Shown piece after piece: positions 46,701-55,258 of a stretch of 64,000 nt of DNA (position 1 is the stretch's first letter; each line of letters begins with the position of its first letter). The notes under the pieces were generated by a model that had not been told where the DNA came from, made no database searches, and saw only the letters and a list, made by a program, of their open reading frames with translations. The stretch is taken from positions 1 to 64,000 of the forward strand of contig NZ_AQPN01000143.1 in the NCBI RefSeq assembly GCF_000403135.1, given 5' to 3'. This DNA comes from Arcticibacter svalbardensis MN12-7. GTDB taxonomy: Bacteria > Bacteroidota > Bacteroidia > Sphingobacteriales > Sphingobacteriaceae. The position numbers were made by a program, and so were the translations under genes.

Positions 46701-47056
46701 CCTGTGAGGTTTGCCCTTTTTTGTGTACCATACCCGACAACTACTACTTCATTAAGGGAATTAGCACTTGAAGCGAGTTTGATATTAATTTGATTCGCTT
46801 CCTTTACAATTTGTTCTTGAGTGGCAGAACCAATAAATGTAAAAACAAGAACTTGACCAAGATTGACACGTATGGTGTAATTACCATCAACACCAGTACT
46901 TGTGCCTAAAGTTGTCCCTTTTATTTTTACAGAAACGCCCGGCAATGGACTTCCGTCATCGGCAGATGTAACTTTTCCAGTCACAGTTTTCTGCTGTGCC
47001 ATAATTTGTACAGTTACCATGATGAGGGCCATAAATGTAAGTAGCCATTTTTTCAT
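43790..47056 (-). CDS. SusC/RagA-family TonB-dependent transporter 1
   Basis: The 1088-residue outer-membrane receptor has a signal peptide and a carboxypeptidase-regulatory-like domain (TGKVTSADDGSPLPGVSVKI). The SusC signature LNEVVVVGYGTQKR follows, then the TonB plug (VNPDDIESISVLKDAASASI, YGTRGAWGVILITTK) and a full beta-barrel ending FSFGLQVTF. No STN domain is seen, so it is not an anti-sigma-coupled FecA type. It transports ligand with its SusD partner encoded just downstream. The 270-base upstream spacer holds an AT-rich promoter region with the motif ATTAAGTTGCAAT. Confidence 0.96.
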   Translation of the reverse strand: MKKWLLTFMALIMVTVQIMAQQKTVTGKVTSADDGSPLPGVSVKIKGTTLGTSTGVDGNYTIRVNLGQVLVFTFIGSATQEQIVKEANQINIKLASSANSLNEVVVVGYGTQKRANLTGAVSTVNTELLEARPITDVGRGLQGAVPGLTITTATGDLGSDPKIRLRGVTGSLNTGTTGAQPLILVDNVEIPSLQMVNPDDIESISVLKDAASASIYGTRGAWGVILITTKSGKKGAANKITYSNNLAWSSPTKLPVMAKASDNSIASLAAIQRSNPNATSYSVIGYSVDAASIEKMKEWESLYSGQDLGNEMVLGRDFDIIGGKLYFYRTWDAGKMYMKDWTPQQKHDINVSGGSEKTSYNLGVGFLGQDGILKVNPDKNDRYNLTLGVNSSVKDWLDVRGKVIYSNTKTETPFIYSGSQYGPLYYLYRWPSNYPYGTYDGKPFRGAIAEVEQAKLDATTRSLSRISVGGTLKPLKGLTIDGDYTYTNTNEHLHQTGGPTYAYDFWSFNGTALDYKNYQSASYNKARYYSYWNEINTGKLFATYSKDINDHSFKAIVGGDAELYRATSQSSERRNLLDAGYGELPLATGDQFVTGSNTHWSTLGLFGRLNYAYKNKYLLEANGRFDGSSRFPVSDLWGFFPSFSAGYILTEEDYMDWSKSVLSFLKIRGSYGSIGNQSVGEYRFLPTMTVPAAGSGWVINGSNQPTIGTPVPYSPSLTWETVSTTDIGVDAKFLNGQLGVTFDWYKRTTSDMLSPGVTVPSSFGDLAPVINFGELQAKGWELALDYNHHFSNGLNINLSANLADATEKITKFSGATRSLPDPIAALNKTYYEGMTLGEIWGYTTDRLFTADDFSGVNASGKYIYKDGVASQAQLETGSFYFGPGDVKYIDNNGDGVIYQGSNTVDDHGDKTVIGNSTPRYQYGFRLGADFKGFDFDMYFQGVGKRELWASGNIVFPGFRAAEGWYEHQMDYWTPDNTDAFYPRPADYGATVDRWNFQPQTKYLLNMAYLRMKNITFGYTLPKTVTQRIKLDRLRLYFSGENLLTFDHLNVPIDPEIDFSQTQLDLDRAGFGRVYPYRKTFSFGLQVTF

Positions 47057-47201
47057 ACCTGTTTTTTTAAATTAATTGTTTTTGAATACTGAATAAAATA
47101 ATTTTGCATTTTCCTGTTATATTAAATTTAATAATGCACAAACAAGCATTATTGAATACTATTCTGCGTTCTTTATTTTCATAGGCGAATATATGACTTT
47201 T

Positions 47202-47214
47202 ATTAAGTTGCAAT
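47202..47214. promoter_or_regulatory. Candidate shared operator upstream of SusC 1
   Basis: ATTAAGTTGCAAT occurs here, about 146 bases upstream of the susC start. It is repeated exactly at 53244-53256 upstream of the NlpC/P60 gene, with a 2-mismatch copy at 49416. The shared location suggests coregulation. Confidence 0.35.
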
Positions 47215-47326
47215 TACATGTTTTTGATAATCTAGATAAATTATTGCAAGAAAACGCATTAAAAATACATAAAACCTCAATATCTAATAATAAAACAAAG
47301 AAAAAACCTCAGAATTTACCTTTATT

Positions 47327-48514
47327 TTACTTATAAAGTAGATACTTTTCCCTCATTTTCTTAAAAACACTCAATTCAGGCTCCCAACTTTTCCTTATTT
47401 CCTCCTCAGACAATCCTGCAACAATCTGCTTCTTTAGATCATAAGTACCTGCCAGCTTATCAAAGTTGCCCATTTGTTTACTTTGAGTAAAATCAAAGAA
47501 TTTATCTTTATAAGGGTAACTTTTATACATTTCAATAAGCCAACCCAGGTTTACTTTCTTACTCGCACGAAGTTTCTTCACATCGTATTTGCGGAGATCC
47601 AATCCATAACAGGTTACATCTTTGAATAAGGGAGTTTCACTCATCCCCTTTATGGCTAAGGGTGTAAAGGAAAAGGAATACTTGCCTTTTAAGTCAGGGT
47701 TCCCTAAAACAGCGAACGGGAACATAGTACCTCTGCCCTGACTGATAATTGTACCTTCAAACAAACAAAGTGAAGGATATAATAAAATGGATTGATTCGT
47801 ATTCAAATTTGGAGATGGGTTTACAGGCAATACATAAGGGGTATCATGCCTGTAATTGGTCATAGGGATAATCTTGATCTTGCATTTAATGCCATTCGCC
47901 AACCAACCTTCACCATTCAGCATTTGAGCATATTCGGCTACAGTCATACCATGTGCAATGGGTACTGGATGGTACCCAATCCCTGATTTAAGCTTCATAT
48001 CCAATACAGGACCATCAACAAAGTAACCATTGGGATTTGGCCTGTCAAGAATCAACAATTCCTTGCCATTCTCTGCACAAGCTTCCATTACCCGGTGCAT
48101 GGTTGCTAAATAGGTGTAATATCTTGCCCCTACATCCTGAATATCAAAGATCATCAGGTCGATATTGGCAAGCATTTCTTTGGTAGGTTTATCATTTTTA
48201 CCATATAAAGATATTACAGGAATACCGGTCGCAGGATCTACGCTGTTCCCTACATGAACACCGGCACCAACATCGCCTCGGAAACCATGTTCAGGACCGA
48301 ATACTTTAACAATATTTACCCCTCGTTTATGGAGACTATCTACACTGGATTTACCATCAATAATGGATGTTGGATTAACGACCATACCAATCCGTTTTCC
48401 CTTGAGATAAGGGATATATTTTTCAGTTTGATCAGCTCCTGTACAGATTTGAGCTGTAGCAACACTTACAAATAGTACTGCGGAGAGGAGCAGTGTGATT
48501 TCTTTTTTAAACAT
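47327..48514 (-). CDS. namZ: DUF1343 / NamZ-type exo-beta-N-acetylmuramidase
   Basis: The 395-residue exported enzyme has a signal peptide ending VATAQ. DUF1343 blocks are FGPEHGFRGD (Glu75, His76), IFDIQDVGARYYTY and RPNPNGYFVDGPVLD. The C-terminal domain has LSEEEIRKSWEPELSVFKKM. NamZ (GH171) of Bacillus subtilis and Tannerella forsythia releases MurNAc from the non-reducing end of murein glycans, complementing NagZ. It is encoded next to the phosphodiester glycosidase gene with one base between them, and precedes the SusCD genes on the same strand. Confidence 0.88.
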   Translation of the reverse strand: MFKKEITLLLSAVLFVSVATAQICTGADQTEKYIPYLKGKRIGMVVNPTSIIDGKSSVDSLHKRGVNIVKVFGPEHGFRGDVGAGVHVGNSVDPATGIPVISLYGKNDKPTKEMLANIDLMIFDIQDVGARYYTYLATMHRVMEACAENGKELLILDRPNPNGYFVDGPVLDMKLKSGIGYHPVPIAHGMTVAEYAQMLNGEGWLANGIKCKIKIIPMTNYRHDTPYVLPVNPSPNLNTNQSILLYPSLCLFEGTIISQGRGTMFPFAVLGNPDLKGKYSFSFTPLAIKGMSETPLFKDVTCYGLDLRKYDVKKLRASKKVNLGWLIEMYKSYPYKDKFFDFTQSKQMGNFDKLAGTYDLKKQIVAGLSEEEIRKSWEPELSVFKKMREKYLLYK

Positions 48515-48515
48515 A

Positions 48516-49388
48516 TTATTTTTTCTTTAGAAGGATTGCATTGGCCACCTTACGCTGACCTTCATGATCCCATTTTTTATTATCAGAGGGATAGCTAACT
48601 ACTCCATTAAAATTTTGACCGTCAACCCAAAGAGCAGAGGATCCTCCACCATCAAGATTGATTCCATCACTATATTTCAACCATTTTAATAAATTTTGCA
48701 CTTCAAATAAGGACATCCCGGCAGCTAATTCTCTTCTGCCATCGATAACAATGAAATAGACCTTTTTACCCTTTCCTTTTGCTATGACTGAGCGAGGGTG
48801 TCTGGTGGTATTGAAACTCGCAGAATCCAGCAACTCAGGTTGTTTGTTCAGCAGTAAAATGGGACCGCTTAACATCACATCCTCAGCTTCTATTTTATTT
48901 TCCCAATCGGGAGATCCATCCCATTTTAGTATATCCAATTTACCATGCTGTAGCACTACTGCACCTTTTTGATGTACGGCACGCTGATTGGTCTTATTCA
49001 ACCGATTCGTGCTGATTATCATTCCGTCAGATCTAATATAATCAACAGATCCTCCTTTTGCAACATCAAAAAAAGTACCGTTGATTGCCGCCAGTGCCTT
49101 ATTAGACTGACCAAAGTCACTGGTTGAACGCAGCAGTGACTCTTCATATGCCAAATCTAAAGCTAAACGGCGTTTTTGTTTAACTTCCAGAATACTAATA
49201 TATTGATTTGAGCCAAATAATGATTTAGCGAATGCTGCACGTTTTAGCACTACTCCTCTGGAGATTTTGGTAGAAAACCAGTCCGCTTGTACAACTGCAA
49301 GGGAATCGGTTTGAGAAAAGGCTACATGAAAACCTATTAACAAGAAGGTAGTAGTTAAACTAAATCTTATAATCCTCGAAATTAGCAT
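48516..49388 (-). CDS. Phosphodiester glycosidase (NAGPA-domain) protein
   Basis: The 290-residue exported protein has a signal peptide ending AFSQ and an NAGPA/phosphodiester-glycosidase domain: LAAINGTFFDVAKGGS (about 97-112), TTRHPRSVIAKG, FIVIDGRRELAAGMSL and INLDGGGSSALWVDG. Mammalian NAGPA uncovers GlcNAc-phosphodiesters; bacterial members have been linked to cell-wall and exopolysaccharide phosphodiesters. Pairing with namZ in one transcription unit suggests removal of a sugar-phosphate decoration, for example a teichoic-acid linkage on foreign murein. That substrate is inference. Confidence 0.85.
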   Translation of the reverse strand: MLISRIIRFSLTTTFLLIGFHVAFSQTDSLAVVQADWFSTKISRGVVLKRAAFAKSLFGSNQYISILEVKQKRRLALDLAYEESLLRSTSDFGQSNKALAAINGTFFDVAKGGSVDYIRSDGMIISTNRLNKTNQRAVHQKGAVVLQHGKLDILKWDGSPDWENKIEAEDVMLSGPILLLNKQPELLDSASFNTTRHPRSVIAKGKGKKVYFIVIDGRRELAAGMSLFEVQNLLKWLKYSDGINLDGGGSSALWVDGQNFNGVVSYPSDNKKWDHEGQRKVANAILLKKK

Positions 49389-49415
49389 AAATGAAGGAGC
49401 TTGTTAGGTTAATTA

Positions 49416-49428
49416 ATTAGTTTGCAAT
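49416..49428. promoter_or_regulatory. Near-match of the shared TTGCAAT motif
   Basis: ATTAGTTTGCAAT differs from ATTAAGTTGCAAT at two positions and lies 28 bases upstream of the NAGPA gene start. A further TGCAACAAATTGCA palindrome-like stretch follows at about 49457. Confidence 0.3.
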
Positions 49429-49506
49429 ATGAAATTACAAACTAATTTACGAATATGCAACAAATTGCAGACTTATTTATACTTGCAGCATAAAGACGCA
49501 ATAACA

Positions 49507-50754
49507 CTAAGGGTTAAACTTACGGAAATCAGGTTTAAATTTTCTTTCCCTTTTTAGTTCATGTTGATAAAGCATCTCCCCTACTTCTTTAAAAAATGGG
49601 TACCCTTTTTCATCATAGTCATACTTATCATCGTTCACTATACCGTCACTGTTGACATAGATCGTAGCGGATACCATGAATTCAACCTTATTTTTGGTGT
49701 CGACGATATAGGCATTATCAGTTAGAAAGCCGTGCGACCATCCTGCTTTACTAAATATGCGCATGTAATCAGGTTTTTGTTTTTTGTCTGCCCGATAGAT
49801 AAAGAATTTAGCATACGTATCGAAGAACTCTTTTTTATCGAACTTAGGATCCTCACTTTCACCAGGCATCATGGACATATACTTATATACAAAAGAATAA
49901 TCATCCCTGGTCAGGTTAAACCGTTTTTTCTTAGCTACCGATTCGGGGAACATAACCGCACGCAGCATCGTTTGCTGTTCTGATAAGGGAAAATTGTTCT
50001 TATGGGAGAAATCCATGGGACCATCTTTTAACACCTCATTGGCATCTACGTGTTTGTTACCGATCAGAATAGGGTCTGGAGAAGCATTCGCTTTTGTGTT
50101 ATAGGCAGCAGGTTGTTTATAAATCAACTGATCATTTTTATAAAACAATATTGGATTGGTATGCTTGTTTTCCTCTTCAGTCATTGGATATTGAAAGCGG
50201 TGTACAATCCGTGTATCTTTGTATCCTTTGGCCTGTAATTTTTCATTCAGATATTGCTGACCATCGAATTCATAGAGCCGGTTGTAGGCATCATTGTCAC
50301 TTACAATAAAAATCTTTTTAATGTACTGCGCAATGGAAGGCTTCATATCCACTGCAGAAGAATCTTTTGAAATCTTTAACTGGTGCGTAAAGGCACTATC
50401 GGTAATCATCGTAGCGTGAATATCCAAACCGGCAACATGCAGTTCATTCAGTTTTTCGAGAGCAAGCAGCACAGTAGGAAGTTTTACCGTGGATGCAGGG
50501 TAAAAATAACTATCCTTTTTAAAAAGACGATAAGATGTAAAATGAGGTTTATTGTTTTTATCCCGGTCGATTCGGGTATAGATCACCTGAACGCGGTACT
50601 GATCAGGATCGGTAAGTATGTCTTTTAACGCGGGACTAGCTTGATTGTCTAATTTAGTATAAAGCCATGATTCTTTGGTTTGAGATAACACTGCATTGTT
50701 TATACCTGATCCAACCATAATAATCACTAAAAGATAAAGAATTTTACGTCTCAT
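49507..50754 (-). CDS. Class A beta-lactamase-fold serine hydrolase
   Basis: This 415-residue exported protein has a signal peptide ending AVLSQ. Active-site motifs are S88-T-V-K91 (PASTVKLP), S152-D-N154 (VSDNDAYN) and a KAGWSHG triad-like element near residue 345, replacing the usual KTG. The family includes beta-lactamases, D-Ala carboxypeptidases and murein hydrolases. The murein context favours a peptidase or esterase acting on stem peptides rather than resistance. The upstream epimerase gene ends 3 bases before its ATG. Confidence 0.85.
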   Translation of the reverse strand: MRRKILYLLVIIMVGSGINNAVLSQTKESWLYTKLDNQASPALKDILTDPDQYRVQVIYTRIDRDKNNKPHFTSYRLFKKDSYFYPASTVKLPTVLLALEKLNELHVAGLDIHATMITDSAFTHQLKISKDSSAVDMKPSIAQYIKKIFIVSDNDAYNRLYEFDGQQYLNEKLQAKGYKDTRIVHRFQYPMTEEENKHTNPILFYKNDQLIYKQPAAYNTKANASPDPILIGNKHVDANEVLKDGPMDFSHKNNFPLSEQQTMLRAVMFPESVAKKKRFNLTRDDYSFVYKYMSMMPGESEDPKFDKKEFFDTYAKFFIYRADKKQKPDYMRIFSKAGWSHGFLTDNAYIVDTKNKVEFMVSATIYVNSDGIVNDDKYDYDEKGYPFFKEVGEMLYQHELKRERKFKPDFRKFNP

Positions 50755-50757
50755 GAA

Positions 50758-51888
50758 TTAAATCTTTTCAATACCAATACCTGGCTTTGAATTAAGCGTC
50801 ACTTTTCCATCCACTATAGTCACCCCTTTATATACATCATTACTAATCAGCAAAGCACCATCAAGATCTGCCCAGTCTGTCATGGGCGCAAGTTGTGATG
50901 CCGCAGAAATAGCACATGAGGTTTCGGTCATACATCCGATCATGACTTTCATTTTCAATGCCCGGGCCAGTGTTAACATTTTATGAGCCTCACGCATGCC
51001 TGTACACTTCATGAGTTTAATATTGATTCCATTGTATACATGATGCGCCTTGAGTACATCATCCAAACGCTGTACGGATTCATCACCAATGGTAGGAATA
51101 GGACTATGTTCAGTTAACCATGCGTTATCATCAATCTGCTCCTTAGGCATCCCCTGTTCAATAAACACCACTCCTTTATCATGAAGCCAATGGGCCATAT
51201 CCAATGCCATTTGTTTATCCTTCCAGCCTTGATTGATATCTACGCAAAGTGGCTTATCGGTAATTTCCCTGATGGTTTCAATCATTTGTTTATCGGTATC
51301 GCGACCTAACTTTACCTTTAGAATTTTATAGGGATCTGCTTCTTTCACTTTAATCCGCACCACCTCCGGCGTATCAATCCCGATGGTATAGGACGTATTT
51401 GGTGTGGTTGACGGATCATATCCCCAGATCTTGTACCAGGGTTGTTTCATGATTTTTCCAACCAGATCATGCAGTGCGATATCTACAGAAGCCTTAGCTG
51501 CTTTATTACCCTCTTCTATCTGGTCTACATAGTTCAGAATATTCTCCATTTCAAAAGGATCTTCAAACTTGGATAGATCTACTTTTGCAAGGAACTTCAG
51601 CACGGTTTCATGAGATTCACCCAGATATGGAGGCATAGATGCCTCACCATATCCAATCATACCATTGTACGCTAACTGAGTAAGCACTACCGGAGTAGTT
51701 GTCCTGGAACTGTTCGACAAGTTAAATGCATGCCTTAAATTTAAGGTATAAGGCTTATAAGTAAGTGTAAGTTCTCCTTTTCCCGCAAACTCAGCTGAAG
51801 CCTGTGCAAATAGATTATTTGTTCCCAATACCATAGATGCTCCTGTGATTAAGCCTGATGATTTAATAAAATTCCTTCTGCTACTCAT
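50758..51888 (-). CDS. Tat-exported L-Ala-D/L-Glu (dipeptide) epimerase
   Basis: This 376-residue enolase-superfamily enzyme carries a twin-arginine signal (SSRRNFIKSSGLI, Arg4-Arg5), so a folded enzyme is exported. Catalytic pattern: LKVKLG (general-base Lys), VDINQGW, IEQGMP and GDESV metal ligands, and IKLMKCTG with the second Lys. This is the muconate-lactonizing/dipeptide-epimerase subgroup. It would convert L-Ala-D-Glu from stem peptides to L-Ala-L-Glu in the periplasm. Its start overlaps the NlpC gene stop (ATGA), matching the ykfB-ykfC pairing of Bacillus. Confidence 0.88.
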   Translation of the reverse strand: MSSRRNFIKSSGLITGASMVLGTNNLFAQASAEFAGKGELTLTYKPYTLNLRHAFNLSNSSRTTTPVVLTQLAYNGMIGYGEASMPPYLGESHETVLKFLAKVDLSKFEDPFEMENILNYVDQIEEGNKAAKASVDIALHDLVGKIMKQPWYKIWGYDPSTTPNTSYTIGIDTPEVVRIKVKEADPYKILKVKLGRDTDKQMIETIREITDKPLCVDINQGWKDKQMALDMAHWLHDKGVVFIEQGMPKEQIDDNAWLTEHSPIPTIGDESVQRLDDVLKAHHVYNGINIKLMKCTGMREAHKMLTLARALKMKVMIGCMTETSCAISAASQLAPMTDWADLDGALLISNDVYKGVTIVDGKVTLNSKPGIGIEKI

Positions 51889-53114
51889 GGTCTTTTCGAT
51901 AATGTTTGATAAAAAGCATGTTGATCAATGCGACTGATTCCTGGTGTGCCTACTGAATTCAGGATTCTTCTGGCAGCCACTAACTTTCGACTTTGGAAGT
52001 CATCATATTCAGGGTCATCTTTCAACATACTGTTGATGCGGATTAATCCTGCAGCCTGAATAAACTTCCCTTTTCCAATATATATGGCGGTATGTGTAAT
52101 GCGTGGATTGACGCCCTTTGTCCCTCCCGGAGAAAAGAATAGCAGATCACCTGCTTGTAGATTAGCTATACATTTGGGAATACTAAGCGAGTCCTGATCG
52201 TAGATCTCTACCTTTTCCCCATATAATGCTTGTTGAGAAGCATCTCTGGCAAGTATAATTCCGTTTAGATAATAACACGTTTTGGTAAATCCACTGCAGT
52301 CCATCCCCTTTACAGAGGTTCCTCCCCATAAATATGGGATCCCTATGAATTGTTCAGCAGTACTTAGGATTTGTTTTGCTTCAGGAGCCGGACGGCTAAT
52401 CCATTTCTGATAGGGGGCTGTATCTTTCCTGACAAGATAGGCCACACGTTTATCCGGATAAGACACCTTTAAATATTTTCCTTTACTTTCAAGTACTTCT
52501 AAAATATCCCCTGCCACTAAATCAGAAACAGGTAATGATCCATCCGAAGCCTCCGTATACGCACGTCCATATTCGGGTAAATAAACCACTTTCTCAGCCT
52601 GCTTCCATTTGTTAAACGCAAATGCTGTCATCGTTTCTATTTCGGCACTACTCACCCAGGAGATGTACCGATCGGGCGTTCTTACCAGGTAATAACCACC
52701 GGATTGTTTTAAGATTTGAAGGGGAGTGCCTAATAAGGTTTGGGTAACCATTTCAGCTGAATGTGCTGGTTTATCCCGGTGATTTGCAACGGAAAGGGTC
52801 ACTAAAGCAAACTCTTTATCCTTTAGTTCCTTTGCTGGCAAATAATTTTCAATAAGCGTAACCGGAATTTTATCCTGAGCGATCAGCACTTTCAATCGAT
52901 CATAAGCAGCTTGATTGGTGGTTTCCACCTTTAAGGTGTCATTTGTAAATGCTGTTGAAAAGATATCTGTTCTTCCATCAGGCACGAATTGATTTTTAAC
53001 ATAAGCAACCAAAACATCGCATCTTTTCAAGAGGAGCGAATCAGAAGGTGCTGATTTTGCCGTGTGTAAAAAGGCATTTGAAAGAATAAAGAGTAGTAAA
53101 AACAGTTGTTTCAT
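51885..53114 (-). CDS. NlpC/P60 endopeptidase with SH3b domains (YkfC-like)
   Basis: The 409-residue exported peptidase has a signal peptide ending AKSA, an N-terminal region, and SH3b-like repeats (about 120-235; YYLVRTPDRYISWVSS, AGDILEVLESKGKYLKV). The NlpC/P60 domain has Cys273 (KGMDCSGF), His in ITHTAIYIG and RINSMLKDDPEYDD. Homologues such as YkfC cut the gamma-D-Glu-meso-diaminopimelate bond and release L-Ala-D-Glu, the substrate of the coupled epimerase. It heads the epimerase and serine-hydrolase unit. Confidence 0.93.
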   Translation of the reverse strand: MKQLFLLLFILSNAFLHTAKSAPSDSLLLKRCDVLVAYVKNQFVPDGRTDIFSTAFTNDTLKVETTNQAAYDRLKVLIAQDKIPVTLIENYLPAKELKDKEFALVTLSVANHRDKPAHSAEMVTQTLLGTPLQILKQSGGYYLVRTPDRYISWVSSAEIETMTAFAFNKWKQAEKVVYLPEYGRAYTEASDGSLPVSDLVAGDILEVLESKGKYLKVSYPDKRVAYLVRKDTAPYQKWISRPAPEAKQILSTAEQFIGIPYLWGGTSVKGMDCSGFTKTCYYLNGIILARDASQQALYGEKVEIYDQDSLSIPKCIANLQAGDLLFFSPGGTKGVNPRITHTAIYIGKGKFIQAAGLIRINSMLKDDPEYDDFQSRKLVAARRILNSVGTPGISRIDQHAFYQTLSKRP

Positions 53115-53243
53115 TTCTGATTAAATCAAACGGATGACACCTTAATTATTTCGTACAGATAGCATTATCATTAACGCTCCTCTAATATACAAACTATGAC
53201 TACATAAAGCAAGTTATTATGCGTTTTTAGTGATTTATGTTGC

Positions 53244-53256
53244 ATTAAGTTGCAAT
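53244..53256. promoter_or_regulatory. Candidate shared operator upstream of the NlpC/P60 gene
   Basis: ATTAAGTTGCAAT is identical to 47202-47214 and lies 130 bases upstream of this operon. It is preceded by GTTGC, so that GTTGCATTAA and GTTGCAATAA form a direct repeat with an 11-base period. Confidence 0.35.
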
Positions 53257-53353
53257 AATAAGATCATTTCTCAATTAAAAACAGCACAATGCTGCAAATT
53301 AAACTAATTACTTGCTCAAAACAGTACATTAACTCCCCAAACAGGCTAAGCTC

Positions 53354-55162
53354 TTATCTTTTTTCAGGCAATGCCTTATAAATAGCATCCATCAACCGTG
53401 AACTTGTATTCAGATCTGACAACTTGGATGAAGTAACGGGATTAACACGGTTTGTTAAAAGAATATAGATCAGTTTAACATCTTTATCAACCCATACCCG
53501 TATTCCTGTGTACCCGGTATGACCAAAGGTATTCGCGGACGCCAGTTCAGATGGATATTTAATTTTAAGGTCACTGCGATCAAAGCCAAGACCTCTCCTA
53601 CTTGTTCTGGATTGCTTAGAAGTAAATAGTGCCACCGTTTCTGGCTTAAAATATTGTATTCCGCCATACGTTCCACCATTGAGCAACATCTGATAAAATA
53701 TGGCCAGATCGGTGGAGGAACTGAATAATCCGGCATGTCCGGAGATGCCACCAACCATAGAAGCACCGGGGTCATGCACATATCCCAACAATAAGGTATC
53801 CCGGAATAAAGTATCTACCTCAGTTGGAATGATAGCATCTTTTGGAAATCGATAAAGGGGATTGTAACCGGCGCGCTGCATTCCTAAACCTTTATAGAAG
53901 TTTTTTTGCACATAATTTTCGAGGTGATCATTTGCCAGGGATTCTACAATTTCTTTCATAAAATACATGCTCAAATCACTGTATACATATTTACCTGTAT
54001 CCCTTAACGCTGAGTTGAGCATCTTTGGCCACATGACATCCTTAAAATAATCTTTACGAAAATAGTAATGTTCAGAAGCTGCTATAGGATAGGCTGCAGA
54101 AGAATCTCTCCTGAAATCATTTGGTTTTATATCATTAAAGAAGGGGATAAAAGGAGTGAAACCGGCTTCATGCAACATCACTTGCCTTACCGGAGTATTC
54201 TGTTTATTGGTTCCCCTTGTTTTCGGAATATACAGACTGACTAAACTATCTAATTTCAATTTTCCCTGTTCATATAGGCGCATCACGGAAGGTGTTGTAG
54301 CTGTAACTTTAGTCACCGATGCCAGATCATAAATATCAGTTTTTTTGGTAGGCAGTGCTCCTTCATCATAAGTATGAGTCCCAAAAGCCTCATTCATAAT
54401 CACCTTACCGTCTTTGACAATCATTAAAACTGCACTTGGAGTTGCTCGTTGTGTGATTGCTTCAGTCATAATTTCATTAATAGGCTTCTGGAGGTCTTCG
54501 ACATTAATTCCAAGTTCCTCGGGTACGGTATAACTTAAACGTGTGATACTAGTAGTATAACCAGCACCCTTTGTAAACTTTGCTGAAACATTTTTTGGGA
54601 GTCTGGCCACAGCGGGCATTCCTCCAAATATAACCTGCGCTACATAATTAGCTGAGGCATCTGATTGTTTGGCGGTCCAGATAATAGGTATATGGATTGC
54701 TTCCAGACTTGTCAAAGATTGCACATCACCAAAAACAGCCAGAATAACCTGTTTGTTTATTTGATTATCCTGTATGAAACGATGTACATTTTTATCCGCT
54801 AGCTGTTTAGGATTAAGTTGAATAATTAAAGTAGTGTAAAACTTCAGATCATAACTCAGATCAGCCATTGAACTTTCCAATGTTGTGCTATCGGTTCTAT
54901 TAAAAAGGGTTACTTTGCTGTAATTATTCAAGGTACTATCAAATGTTGTTGCTCCCTTAGAATCGAACACGACACAAGCAATTTTATTATCAGCTAAGTT
55001 TTGAATAGGAATTACAGCGGTTTGATTATTTAGGAGAACGGTAGCATTCTGTACTTTACTTTTCTCTTTTAGCCATTGTTCATTGCGGGTATGCTGACTT
55101 TGAGAATAGACCTCAGAGCAGAGTAGATTGCAAAACAAGAAGATAACTATACTATATTTCAT
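53354..55162 (-). CDS. Beta-lactamase-fold hydrolase with an N-terminal GH3-C-like domain
   Basis: The 602-residue exported protein has a signal peptide (MKYSIVIFLFCNLLCSEVYS). Residues about 25-210 resemble the C-terminal domain of GH3 enzymes (NATVLLNNQTAVIPIQNLAD, IPIIWTAKQSDASANYVAQV, FGGMPAVARLPKNVS) without the catalytic GH3 barrel. The rest is a class C-like serine hydrolase: LASVTKVTATTP (SxxK), VYSDLSMYF and GHTGYTG. In Bacteroidota this layout also occurs as the tail of long GH3-beta-lactamase fusions. Likely substrates are murein peptides or esters. ATG 55162 is chosen for the signal peptide. Confidence 0.85.
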   Translation of the reverse strand: MKYSIVIFLFCNLLCSEVYSQSQHTRNEQWLKEKSKVQNATVLLNNQTAVIPIQNLADNKIACVVFDSKGATTFDSTLNNYSKVTLFNRTDSTTLESSMADLSYDLKFYTTLIIQLNPKQLADKNVHRFIQDNQINKQVILAVFGDVQSLTSLEAIHIPIIWTAKQSDASANYVAQVIFGGMPAVARLPKNVSAKFTKGAGYTTSITRLSYTVPEELGINVEDLQKPINEIMTEAITQRATPSAVLMIVKDGKVIMNEAFGTHTYDEGALPTKKTDIYDLASVTKVTATTPSVMRLYEQGKLKLDSLVSLYIPKTRGTNKQNTPVRQVMLHEAGFTPFIPFFNDIKPNDFRRDSSAAYPIAASEHYYFRKDYFKDVMWPKMLNSALRDTGKYVYSDLSMYFMKEIVESLANDHLENYVQKNFYKGLGMQRAGYNPLYRFPKDAIIPTEVDTLFRDTLLLGYVHDPGASMVGGISGHAGLFSSSTDLAIFYQMLLNGGTYGGIQYFKPETVALFTSKQSRTSRRGLGFDRSDLKIKYPSELASANTFGHTGYTGIRVWVDKDVKLIYILLTNRVNPVTSSKLSDLNTSSRLMDAIYKALPEKR

Positions 55163-55258
55163 ATTATTAATTTTTAATGGAATGAAAAAGCAACAGAACT
55201 TACTGCATAAATAGAGTTTGAAATGAATGGAATGCTTTTTTATGTGCATTCCATTCAT

